Source: Loktanella sp. (GTDB lineage: Bacteria > Pseudomonadota > Alphaproteobacteria > Rhodobacterales > Rhodobacteraceae). Taken from it: 32,259 nt of DNA. Shown here piece by piece: positions 25,579 to 32,259 of the stretch (position 1 is its first letter; each line of letters opens with the position of its first letter). Made by a program: the position numbers and the translations under genes. The stretch lies in assembly GCA_024686085.1 (NCBI GenBank), contig JAIBDT010000038.1:1-32259 (forward strand). The letters are read 5' to 3'. Under the pieces are notes generated by a model. The model was not told where the DNA came from. It ran no database searches and saw nothing but the letters and a program-made list of their open reading frames with translations.

Positions 25579-26700
25579 TTAACGCATTCGCATCCCTGAC
25601 GGGTCAAACGTGATCTCGACATCCCGCCATTGGTCGTATTTGTCCGCTGGCAGATCGTAACCGTTTGCACCGCAACGCAAAATCGCACGACGAGCCGCTT
25701 GGAAGGCGATGTTGGTCGCACTTGCGTCCCCACCTGTCGCCGATAATTGCTGCACGTCACCGTCGACTTTTCCTGCCTGTGTCAGCCGGAACCCGACGGT
25801 CAAAGTCACCCGCGCCGCCTGTGACCCCGGATCGACGTTCCAACATGCATTAACCGCGACGCGAAACCCTTCTTTTTCAGATCCCGTCATAGGCGGGCCT
25901 GCAGGGACATTAGGGCTGGACGTGGCCGCCAAAGCATCTGCCAAAGCGGCCGCGACCGCTGCGTTCTCGGCGTTTGTGCTGCTTGCTGTGGTCGTCGCCT
26001 CGGGCGTCTGCGGAGGGGCAACAGGTGCGGGTCGATTGGGTCGGGTCTGCGGGCGCAAGGACGTGGTGACAGCGCCTGATGGCGTTTCATCCGCGATCAC
26101 AATCTCTGCGGCAGCCTCTTCGGGTGCGGTGGCCTCCACGGCTGGTTCAGCAACTTCTGTGGCTGCAGTCTCGTCTGGCACAACGGCCTCTTGCACGACT
26201 TCGGCCACTTGTGCGTCTGCAGGTGGCGGCGCGACAGGCACTGGCGCCACACGCACGGACGGGCGCGGCTGCGGACGTTGATCTATTACCACATCAGGTT
26301 CCGCAACTTCAGGCGGCGTTGGCTGCGCGGGTGCGACATCCGTCACTTCGTCGGGCGCGACAGGTGGCGCGAGTGGCTCTGGCGGTGGGATCTCTTCTAC
26401 AGGAGGCTCGGACGGTTCAGGCGTTGGCTGCACCTGCGGCGGGGCTTCATCTACAGGTGGTGCGGGTGGTTCGTCCACGATTGGCGACACGGGCTCTGTC
26501 GGCTCTGCGGTGCTGGGGTTCGGCGTTGAAGCTGCAACAAGCGCTGCGTATTCTTCGCCAGAGACAACCGACACCTGTGCAACCTCAAAATCCAACGGAT
26601 CAGAGCTAAGACCCCACCCAAGGATCAGCCAGCCAATCAGCCCGACGTGGCCGATTGCAGAAATGTAGGTGCCAGGGGTCTGCATATTGTTACCCGTCAT
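25579..26700 (-). CDS. tolA: TolA, inner-membrane to periplasm spanning protein
   Basis: 373 residues from the ATG at 26700 (11-base overlap with tolR); starts at 26736 and 26685 are in frame, and the last is equally possible. One membrane helix (about 12-31) is followed by a long Pro/Ala/Glu/Val-rich region (about 55-270) instead of the Ala/Lys helix of enteric TolA, and a C-terminal domain of TolA/TonB type (about 275-373, EGFRVAVNACWNVDPGS). It transmits the TolQR-driven force to TolB-Pal. Base composition in the linker is skewed by the repeats, which gives spurious long open frames on the other strand. Confidence 0.9.
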   Translation of the reverse strand: MTGNNMQTPGTYISAIGHVGLIGWLILGWGLSSDPLDFEVAQVSVVSGEEYAALVAASTPNPSTAEPTEPVSPIVDEPPAPPVDEAPPQVQPTPEPSEPPVEEIPPPEPLAPPVAPDEVTDVAPAQPTPPEVAEPDVVIDQRPQPRPSVRVAPVPVAPPPADAQVAEVVQEAVVPDETAATEVAEPAVEATAPEEAAAEIVIADETPSGAVTTSLRPQTRPNRPAPVAPPQTPEATTTASSTNAENAAVAAALADALAATSSPNVPAGPPMTGSEKEGFRVAVNACWNVDPGSQAARVTLTVGFRLTQAGKVDGDVQQLSATGGDASATNIAFQAARRAILRCGANGYDLPADKYDQWRDVEITFDPSGMRMR

Positions 26701-27163
26701 CGCCTGACGGCGAAGGTCCTGCAATATCCGTGACAAGCCCGATATTCGAGAACCCGCCCGCGTTCAAAGCGCCCATGATTTCGGCCACCGTATTCCATGC
26801 ATTGGCCCCGTCAGCACGCAAGAAAATGCGGTCTGATGTGCGCTCTGCCGCAATTGCTTGCAGTTTGACCACAAGCTCTGACGGATCGGTTTCGGTGTTC
26901 TGAATCATGACGATCCCTTCACCAGTGATCGTCACTGTCAGCGGCTCTTCTTGGTCGGACGGCAAGGCAGTGGCTGCGGTTTTTGGTAGCTCTACTGGCA
27001 CGCCGACCGTCATGAGCGGCGCGGCAACCATGAAGATGATTAACAAGACCAACATGACGTCCACGAAAGGCGTGATGTTGATTTCAGCCATCGGCTGCAC
27101 CCTGCGACGACCGCGGCGACGACCGCCCCCGCCGCCCTCTGATTTAATGACACCCGCAGCCAT
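26690..27163 (-). CDS. tolR: TolR, ExbD-family motor protein
   Basis: 157 residues. An N-terminal Gly/Arg-rich stretch (residues 10-22) precedes the single membrane helix (about 32-52) with the proton-path Asp35 in ITPFVDVMLVLLIIFMV. The periplasmic part is of ExbD/TolR type and ends in a short Pro/Ser/Asp tail. With TolQ it forms the proton-driven motor of the Tol system. Its ATG immediately follows the tolQ stop codon with no gap, so translation is coupled. Confidence 0.96.
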   Translation of the reverse strand: MAAGVIKSEGGGGGRRRGRRRVQPMAEINITPFVDVMLVLLIIFMVAAPLMTVGVPVELPKTAATALPSDQEEPLTVTITGEGIVMIQNTETDPSELVVKLQAIAAERTSDRIFLRADGANAWNTVAEIMGALNAGGFSNIGLVTDIAGPSPSGDDG

Positions 27164-27838
27164 TCAGCTATCCAACTGACGACTAAGGATGGTTGCAAAT
27201 TCGTCGGCAAAGGCCTCGTAGCCAGAAACGACGCGGTCACTATCGGCAGACAGCTTGTTGTAGAAAATAACGGCAGGGATCGCGGCCATCAGGCCAAGAC
27301 CCGTCGCAAGGAGCGCCTCGGCGATACCGGGGGCAACCACAGCGAGGTTGGTAGTTTGCGATTCTGCGATTTCGATAAAGGCGTTCATGATGCCCCAGAC
27401 CGTCCCGAACAGACCGACGAACGGCGCGGTCGACCCAACTGTTGCAAGCACGGGCAAACCCTTTTGCAGTTTGGCTGCTTCTTTATTAATCGCCACGTCC
27501 ATGGATCGGTCGATGCGCGCTTGCGCGCCTGCAATCAGCCCGCCATCTTGGCGATGTGATCTGCGCCATTCCAACATGCCTGCTGCGAAAATCTTTTGGC
27601 TTTGCCCCTGTGGGGTCGTGCCGATCTGGTCAAACAACGCATCCAGCGGCTCGCCCGACCAGAAGGCACGGTCAAAGATCTCTGCCTCGGCGCGCGCTTT
27701 GCGGTATTGGATCATCTTGTCGATAATCACGGCCCAGCACCAAATGGATGCGGCCATCAACATCAGCATGACCAGTTTCACGGTCAAAGTCGCGCGGGCG
27801 AACAACGCCCACATCGTATAATCGGTTGCTAGTTCCAT
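27164..27838 (-). CDS. tolQ: TolQ, MotA/TolQ/ExbB proton channel
   Basis: 225 residues from the ATG at 27838, four bases after AGCAGG; a longer start at 27865 is possible. Three membrane helices are visible: about 18-40, then one with STAPFVGLFGTVWGIMNAF and one with GIAEALLATGLGLMAAIPA. These are the signature helices of the family. The pentamer surrounds two TolR helices and uses the proton gradient. It is followed directly by tolR and preceded by ybgC with a gap of about 90 bases. Confidence 0.96.
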   Translation of the reverse strand: MELATDYTMWALFARATLTVKLVMLMLMAASIWCWAVIIDKMIQYRKARAEAEIFDRAFWSGEPLDALFDQIGTTPQGQSQKIFAAGMLEWRRSHRQDGGLIAGAQARIDRSMDVAINKEAAKLQKGLPVLATVGSTAPFVGLFGTVWGIMNAFIEIAESQTTNLAVVAPGIAEALLATGLGLMAAIPAVIFYNKLSADSDRVVSGYEAFADEFATILSRQLDS

Positions 27839-27929
27839 AATGCCTGCTCTGCCTATTTGGCCCATTTGGGCTCTGATTAGGACCAGATTAGACCATTTGA
27901 CAGATGAAATCTATCAACTCGACGTGATT

Positions 27930-28319
27930 TCAGGGCTGATCTCGGCGGAAGTTTGCTGGAAGCCGCGCGGCAGCCCCATTTGACGCGATTGCAACGATGG
28001 TTACAAGCGCCTCGAAAAGCGGCACATCATCACGCAGAACGGTCTGTTTTAAGACCAAACGCGCACCGGTTTGTCTTTCAACCACTGTGCACACGATCAA
28101 TTCGTCGTCGTAATTGGCGGGCATCAGGTAGTCTGCTTCGACACGGCGCACCGCAAATACAACGCCGTCATTCGCTTTCATCGCCGCTTGGTCGATCCCA
28201 AGGCTGCGCACCCATTCGCTTCGGGCGCGTTCAATGAATTTGAAGTAGTTCGCATAATATACGAATCCGGCTAAGTCGGTGTCTTCGTAATACACGCGCA
28301 CAGCGAATTCGTGGGTCAT
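27930..28319 (-). CDS. ybgC: Tol-Pal associated acyl-CoA thioesterase YbgC
   Basis: 129 residues with a hot-dog fold. The active-site segment YEDTDLAGFVYYANY (11-25) contains the catalytic Asp15. YbgC hydrolyses acyl-CoA or acyl-carrier thioesters in the cytoplasm and heads tol-pal operons in many proteobacteria. Its ATG overlaps the stop of the preceding unknown gene (ATGA, four bases), so the two are translationally coupled. Confidence 0.95.
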   Translation of the reverse strand: MTHEFAVRVYYEDTDLAGFVYYANYFKFIERARSEWVRSLGIDQAAMKANDGVVFAVRRVEADYLMPANYDDELIVCTVVERQTGARLVLKQTVLRDDVPLFEALVTIVAIASNGAAARLPANFRRDQP

Positions 28320-28927
28320 AGTGTGATCCTTGCGCCCAAGCGCAATGCGTGACTGGCGTCGTGGGCCACGTCTGGCATGATTGGGTCATAGGCGGCGGCA
28401 ATGATTGCCGCGACTTCAGGGCGAATAACGGCGTTCCCATTGATCAGCGCCAATGGTGGCACTGTTGCAAAAGCGGCATCGGACCAAAGCAAGATCACCT
28501 GTGCTGCCTGAGAGAGTGCGAGTGTGTCAGCTGGGGCCTCGGCCAAGTGGTCGTCCATTCGCAAGAAAACAAAGCAGCCGCAGATCGCGCCCGCCTTATC
28601 GAAACGGAAGATGCGGTATTGATTAGCCTGCGCAGATTTAAGGCGGCCGACTAGCGGCCCGATGTCTGGAATCATCTGTTCCAGATGCGGCACCTCGGTC
28701 AATTCGTCCCATTCACGGCAAAAAAATACCATCAGGTTAGCCCCGAGGTTGGGATCAATCTCGGCCATCTTATGCCCAGCAAGTGAGACAACCGCCTCAA
28801 ACGCGCCTTTAAACAAGCCCAGCGTCTGATCGTCCACGCCAAAGACCACGGGCACAATCGGAGTCCCCCAACGGGCGAAAACATAGTCACCGTCTACGCG
28901 GGTGAAATACGGGGCTACATCCATCAT
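28316..28927 (-). CDS. Unrecognised conserved-context protein between ruvB and ybgC
   Basis: 203 residues from the ATG at 28927, with GGTGA five bases upstream inside the end of ruvB; TTG and GTG starts up to 28939 are in frame. I do not recognise a family. The protein is soluble, without signal peptide or membrane helix, and of mixed alpha/beta character. It contains a Cys pair in AICGCFVFLRM and FFCREWDEL. It starts one base after the ruvB stop and ends overlapping ybgC, so it is tightly built into the ruv-tol gene row. I recall a hypothetical protein at this place in other Rhodobacteraceae, but cannot verify it here. Confidence 0.8.
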   Translation of the reverse strand: MMDVAPYFTRVDGDYVFARWGTPIVPVVFGVDDQTLGLFKGAFEAVVSLAGHKMAEIDPNLGANLMVFFCREWDELTEVPHLEQMIPDIGPLVGRLKSAQANQYRIFRFDKAGAICGCFVFLRMDDHLAEAPADTLALSQAAQVILLWSDAAFATVPPLALINGNAVIRPEVAAIIAAAYDPIMPDVAHDASHALRLGARITL

Positions 28928-28928
28928 C

Positions 28929-29948
28929 TTAGTCACCAAATAAGTCTGTCTGTGATTTGGGTGGGTTCAAGCCCAAGTGTTTCCATGCTGCCTGCGCCAA
29001 CATGCGGCCACGCGGCGTTCGCTGGATTAATCCTTTTTGCAACAAATAAGGCTCGATCACGTCCTCTAGGCTATCGCGGCTTTCTGAAAGGGCCGCCGAC
29101 ATGGTTTCAATCCCCACGGGGCCGCCGCCATAGCTTTCGGCGATAAGGCGCAAATACCTGCGGTCTGCGTTGTCTAGTCCAAGGTGATCAACGCCAAGAC
29201 GTGTCAAAGAACTATCGGCAATGGCTTGGGTTACTTTGCCATTGCCCTCAACGACCGCGAAATCCACAACGCGCCGCAACAATCGCCCTGCAATCCGTGG
29301 CGTGCCGCGGGCCCGTTTTGCAATCTCGCGTGCGCCCAAATCCTCGGCTGGGGCGCCCATCAGGCGGGCACCACGTGTGACGATTTCGTGCAGTTCGTCC
29401 TCGGAGTAAAACTCTAGCCGTGTTGGGATACCAAAACGGTCGCGCAAAGGCGTCGTCAAAAGCCCCATGCGTGTGGTCGCGCCCACAAGCGTGAAGGGCT
29501 GCAATTCAATGCGCACGGTCCGTGCGGCTGGTCCTTCGCCGATCACAAGGTCGAGTTCAAAGTCCTCAAGGGCAGGATAAAGCACCTCTTCGACGGCGGG
29601 GTTCAGACGGTGGATTTCGTCGATAAAAAGCACATCGCGGGCTTCGAGGTTCGTCAGGATCGCCGCCAAATCGCCCGCCTTGGCAAGTACAGGACCAGAT
29701 GTCATACGAAAATTCACGCCCAATTCGCGGGCCATGATTTGTGCAAGAGTCGTTTTCCCAAGCCCCGGAGGACCGTGGAACAACACGTGATCCATCGCCT
29801 CGCCACGCATCTTTGCGCTTTCGATAAAAACCTTCAGGTTGGACCGCGCTTCGCGTTGCCCAATAAATTCATTTAGCGTCTGCGGACGCAATGCGCGGTC
29901 CGCATCACCAGCCTGTGGCTCGGGGCGAAGATTGGGATCAGATTCCAT
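28929..29948 (-). CDS. ruvB: Holliday junction branch migration ATPase RuvB
   Basis: 339 residues. Walker A GPPGLGKT (59-66), Walker [13 protein letters not shown] (105-116), sensor and arginine-finger segment [11 protein letters not shown], and the C-terminal winged helix with [11 protein letters not shown]. RuvB hexamers pump DNA through the RuvA-bound junction. It follows ruvA by nine bases and precedes the unknown 203-residue protein by one base. Confidence 0.98.
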   Translation of the reverse strand: MESDPNLRPEPQAGDADRALRPQTLNEFIGQREARSNLKVFIESAKMRGEAMDHVLFHGPPGLGKTTLAQIMARELGVNFRMTSGPVLAKAGDLAAILTNLEARDVLFIDEIHRLNPAVEEVLYPALEDFELDLVIGEGPAARTVRIELQPFTLVGATTRMGLLTTPLRDRFGIPTRLEFYSEDELHEIVTRGARLMGAPAEDLGAREIAKRARGTPRIAGRLLRRVVDFAVVEGNGKVTQAIADSSLTRLGVDHLGLDNADRRYLRLIAESYGGGPVGIETMSAALSESRDSLEDVIEPYLLQKGLIQRTPRGRMLAQAAWKHLGLNPPKSQTDLFGD

Positions 29949-29957
29949 GACGCACCT

Positions 29958-30614
29958 TTACCCCTTTGGGGCCAATAGCTTCAAGGCCGCGCGTATCAGA
30001 GCAGAGGTGTCGAGATCCGCATCTGCGCCCATTGCCTCTGCCACTGCACCAGCGGCATCGCCCGGCGCGTAGCCAAGGTTTGTGAGTGCGGAGAGTGCTT
30101 CGCCTTGTGCGGGGTTCGCTTTTGGGGCGGGCGCGCGGCGTTTCGGTGCGGGTTCATTGTCGATGACCTCTTCTCCCAAAGCTTCGGCGATTGATCCACC
30201 CATTGCCATCACGGCGGGCGCTTTGTCTTTAAGTTCGATCGCGACCCGTTGTGCGGTTTTGGGACCAACGCCTTTGGCCTTTGCCAGCGCGTTCCAATCG
30301 CCCAGCGCAATCGCCCGACTGACGCCATCTGCCCCAAGTGCACCCAAAATTGCCAAGGACGCTTTGGCCCCTATGCCCTGCACGGACATCAACAAGCGGT
30401 GCCACTCTTTTTCAACCAGCGTGGTAAAGCCAAACAGTTGTAAATTGTCTTCGCGGACTAACAGGTCCGTATAAAGCGCGACAGCCTCGCCGTTACTCGG
30501 TAAACCTGCGAGCACACGGTTGGTCACATAGACGATGTAGCCGACCCCGCGTACATCGATCAAAACGTGGTCGGTTGCGCGATATTCCAAAATGCCTGCG
30601 ATCTTGCCAATCAT
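29958..30614 (-). CDS. ruvA: Holliday junction DNA-binding protein RuvA
   Basis: 218 residues from the ATG at 30614, which overlaps the ruvC stop by three bases (ATGA); GAGG lies nine bases upstream within ruvC. The OB-fold domain ([12 protein letters not shown] through [17 protein letters not shown]), two helix-hairpin-helix motifs ([14 protein letters not shown] and [16 protein letters not shown]) and the C-terminal RuvB-binding helix bundle (about 170-218) are all present. The linker before domain III is long and Pro/Ala-rich. It recognises the four-way junction. Confidence 0.97.
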   Translation of the reverse strand: MIGKIAGILEYRATDHVLIDVRGVGYIVYVTNRVLAGLPSNGEAVALYTDLLVREDNLQLFGFTTLVEKEWHRLLMSVQGIGAKASLAILGALGADGVSRAIALGDWNALAKAKGVGPKTAQRVAIELKDKAPAVMAMGGSIAEALGEEVIDNEPAPKRRAPAPKANPAQGEALSALTNLGYAPGDAAGAVAEAMGADADLDTSALIRAALKLLAPKG

Positions 30615-31120
30615 GCTGATGCCCTCGCCAATGCCTCGGACAATCTGCCCGCTGATTGTGCATGGTGAGCGTGACAAATCGCAATGGCAAGCGCATCTGC
30701 AGCGTCCGGCCCCGCCAGTTTCACACCAGGCAATTGCAGGCGGATCATATGATCAATCTGCTTTTTGTCAGCATGACCGACCCCAACGACGGCTTTCTTG
30801 ATTGCGTTGGGGTAGTATTCGCCAATCGTAAGGCCTGCTTGTGCTGGGACCAGCATCGCAATGCCGCGTGCTTGCCCCAATTTCAGGGTGCCCGCGCCAT
30901 CCTTGTTCACAAAGGTTTGCTCAACGGCGGCGGTATCAGGGGCATAGGTATTGAGGACATGGGTGAGCTGTGCGTGCAAGGACGACAAGCGCGTGCCCAG
31001 ATCGTCAGATCCGAGCGACGTGCAAATCCCATTGGCGATATGCGTGATCCGTGACCCTGCGACCTCGATGATACCCCAGCCCATGTTCCTTAGACCGGGA
31101 TCGATTCCCAAAACTCGCAT
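30611..31120 (-). CDS. ruvC: Crossover junction endodeoxyribonuclease RuvC
   Basis: 169 residues. The RNase H-like catalytic acids are in place: Asp7 in GIDPGL, Glu67 in VEQTFVNKD, and Asp139/Asp142 in [11 protein letters not shown]. The dimer cuts Holliday junctions symmetrically. It is the first gene of the ruvCAB unit; its promoter should lie in 31121-31438. Confidence 0.97.
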   Translation of the reverse strand: MRVLGIDPGLRNMGWGIIEVAGSRITHIANGICTSLGSDDLGTRLSSLHAQLTHVLNTYAPDTAAVEQTFVNKDGAGTLKLGQARGIAMLVPAQAGLTIGEYYPNAIKKAVVGVGHADKKQIDHMIRLQLPGVKLAGPDAADALAIAICHAHHAQSAGRLSEALARASA

Positions 31121-31438
31121 TGCGTGCCCCTCGATTTGCCGCGCTATCTTACGCTTACGGACGATTTAGCACAAAACGCGAACAAAAACCAAGTCGCTAA
31201 ATATGGTGGCATTTTTGCTGCACCTGCAAAACGGCCTAAAACCGACACTCCAGAAGTAAGTCACGACGCTGATAGGCCTTATTTACTTGATGTTAACGCC
31301 GATTTTCATCTTTTCCGACATATGTCAAAAACGCATACGTGACATGCAAAATAGACACTAGTCGGGGCCATGTTGCGCGACTAGGTGGGCCTCATAGATT
31401 AAACCGCTGCCGAGCAGCAATTAGATAGGAAATGGCCC
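31121..31438. promoter_or_regulatory. Divergent promoter region between ruvC and the DUF1127 gene
   Basis: No credible gene is seen in these 318 bases. They hold a CtrA-like site (31282-31297), a perfect palindrome GACATATGTC (31317-31326) with a third GACAT copy inverted at 31340-31345, a 7-bp hairpin (31358-31364 with 31378-31384), and a GATAGGAAATG ribosome region just before 31439. No convincing -10/-35 pair could be fixed by eye. Confidence 0.6.
31282..31297 (+). promoter_or_regulatory. CtrA-like site upstream of the DUF1127 gene
   Basis: TTTAC-N5-GTTAAC matches the consensus TTAAC-N5-GTTAAC at 10 of 11 fixed positions with exact spacing. It lies about 140 bases before the DUF1127 start. 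Confidence 0.4.
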
Positions 31439-31645
31439 ATGGCTTTCGTCACAACACGTCCAATCACTGCGCCGTTCGCAGGTCGCTTCACACATTTCGT
31501 CAAATCCGCACAGGCATCATTTGTCGCGTGGAATGACTTGCGTTTGACACATAAGTCCCTGTCCAAATTGTCAGCACGCGAATTGGAAGACATTGGTTTG
31601 TCCTACAGCGACTTCGACGGCATCGCCAAGCGTATCACTCGCTAA
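31439..31645 (+). CDS. DUF1127 small basic protein
   Basis: 68 residues. The C-terminal part carries the DUF1127 signature LSKLSARELEDIGLSYSDFD (41-60), followed by a basic end. The N-terminal part is longer than in the shortest members and slightly amphipathic. A DUF1127 protein of Rhodobacter sphaeroides (CcaF1) is an RNA-binding factor involved in sRNA maturation and stress response; whether this one shares that role is unknown. AGGA lies about eight bases before the ATG. The upstream region is rich in dyads and the gene ends at a strong terminator, so it is a single-gene transcript. Confidence 0.85.
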   Translation: MAFVTTRPITAPFAGRFTHFVKSAQASFVAWNDLRLTHKSLSKLSARELEDIGLSYSDFDGIAKRITR

Positions 31646-31667
31646 GAAATCGCGTAATAGATCACGC

Positions 31668-31703
31668 AAAATGCCGCATCCGATAACTCGGGTGCGGCAT
31701 TTT
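31668..31703. terminator. Bidirectional terminator between DUF1127 and the convergent membrane-protein gene
   Basis: A 14-bp stem (31668-31681 with 31690-31703, one G-U) with an 8-base loop, flanked by AAAA on the left arm and TTTT on the right arm. It can therefore stop transcription from both sides. It lies 22 bases after the DUF1127 stop and 34 bases after the stop of the minus-strand gene. Confidence 0.88.
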
Positions 31704-31737
31704 GTATTTCAAAGGTATTGGTCACAACGCAGGCGCG

Positions 31738-32082
31738 TTAAACGCCCAACTGTTTCCAAAACCCTGCAACTGTTGTTGTACCAACATCAGCTTGCATGAT
31801 CCAAGCCCCCGCCTTTTCGACCGAAGAGCCTGCCGCTAATTCGGCAACCCGCAGGTCAAAGGTTTCAGCGCCGAGGCTTGCATAAAGAAAGCCCTTGAAG
31901 GCAAACATCGCTACAACGGCCAACAATAGGCCCCTGAGCGGGAATTTTGGATTATAAAGCCGTGGCCGCGCCACGATCAAACCGTTACTGTTCACCGAAT
32001 GCACGACACCGTGGCTCATGCGACGGTGGTTACGAACGATCCGCTTCAAACGACGGTCAAATGGCATACTCGCAAGGGACAT
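31738..32082 (-). CDS. Unrecognised small single-pass membrane protein
   Basis: 114 residues from the ATG at 32082, which has GGAGA about eight bases upstream; an in-frame start at 32097 lacks a site. The basic N-terminal region (RRLKRIVRNHRRM) is followed by NSNGLIVARPR, one membrane helix (about 51-70) and a C-terminal part of about 44 residues. Positive-inside charge predicts a cytoplasmic N-terminus and a periplasmic tail. I do not recognise a family or function. It is alone on its transcript, convergent with the DUF1127 gene. Confidence 0.75.
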   Translation of the reverse strand: MSLASMPFDRRLKRIVRNHRRMSHGVVHSVNSNGLIVARPRLYNPKFPLRGLLLAVVAMFAFKGFLYASLGAETFDLRVAELAAGSSVEKAGAWIMQADVGTTTVAGFWKQLGV

Positions 32083-32175
32083 AATAAGTCTCCACATGAA
32101 GCCCCCACCTCATGCGTGTCTAAGTTCGGCCACAATTGTGGCAGGAATAAGGCAAACCGGTCAAATCCCAATGAA

Positions 32176-32259
32176 TTAAGGTTTTTTAGAGAGCGTTAGG
32201 GTCGTCCAGTCAACAATACTATCGCGCTGCACCAGATTAAATCCATTTGCGCAATAAAC
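32176..32259 (-). CDS. Possible 3' end of a minus-strand gene cut by the window
   Basis: On the minus strand the frame is open from the window edge for 27 codons to TAA at 32176, ending WTTLTLSKKP. The stretch looks protein-like, and the next gene starts about 95 bases downstream. It is too short to assign or to be sure it is coding. Confidence 0.35.
   Translation of the reverse strand, partial: VYCANGFNLVQRDSIVDWTTLTLSKKP

Noticed and set aside
25709-26281. Plus-strand open frame of 190 codons rich in Ala, Ser, Gly and Thr
   Set aside because: It is the complement of the Pro/Ala/Glu-rich TolA linker; composition explains the openness.
31124-31342. Small plus-strand open frame of 72 codons upstream of DUF1127
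   Set aside because: It has a GTG start, no ribosome site, no recognisable features, and covers the promoter region and the palindrome.
31646-31737. CcsR-type sRNA downstream of the DUF1127 gene, as in Rhodobacter sphaeroides
   Set aside because: No CCUCCUCCC-type loops are present; the gap holds only the bidirectional terminator.

Overview
The window is chromosomal DNA from an alphaproteobacterium, most likely a marine Rhodobacteraceae (Roseobacter group; the sequence style recalls Loktanella, Yoonia or Octadecabacter). Three things point there: the gene order ruvC-ruvA-ruvB-unknown-ybgC-tolQRAB-pal-cpoB-tilS-ftsH, a tad locus with an OmpA-like lipoprotein in the usual cpaD slot and a terminal AAA+ ATPase, and the moderate GC content. 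I see no insertion sequences, phage genes, CRISPR arrays, rRNA or tRNA genes.

Left part (1-11979, all + strand): a Tad/Flp pilus (tight adherence) locus. It runs flp (cut by the window edge), a second flp, cpaB, the cpaC secretin, an OmpA-like lipoprotein, cpaE, cpaF, tadB, tadC, tadD, a second TPR lipoprotein, the cpaA/tadV prepilin peptidase, and an AAA+ ATPase with an N-terminal winged-helix-like segment and no assigned Tad role. The block encodes pilin, pilin processing, outer-membrane channel, motor and inner-membrane platform. TadE/F/G minor pilins are not in the window. Stem-loops sit after the first pilin, between cpaB and cpaC, and after the OmpA-like gene, and may set relative expression.

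Middle (12020-19366): a Lhr-like DEXH helicase and the PdeM metallophosphoesterase (+) are the last two members of the ligase-associated DNA repair set; their ligase and exonuclease partners are absent here. PdeM overlaps tail to tail with a membrane-anchored LytTR regulator (-). Next come fhs and folD (-), which interconvert formate, 10-formyl-THF and methylene-THF, and a MOSC-domain protein (-).

Right part (19484-31120, all - strand): ftsH, tilS, the complete Tol-Pal envelope system (cpoB, pal, tolB, tolA, tolR, tolQ, ybgC), an unrecognised 203-residue protein, and ruvB-ruvA-ruvC for Holliday junction processing. The far right holds a DUF1127 small protein (+) with a structured upstream region, a bidirectional terminator, an unrecognised single-pass membrane protein (-), and perhaps the tail of one more gene (-).

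Most of this is core biology. The least explained items are the AAA+ ATPase with a dyad just upstream, the unknown protein coupled to ruvB and ybgC, CtrA-like sites in two promoter regions, and several intercistronic stem-loops.
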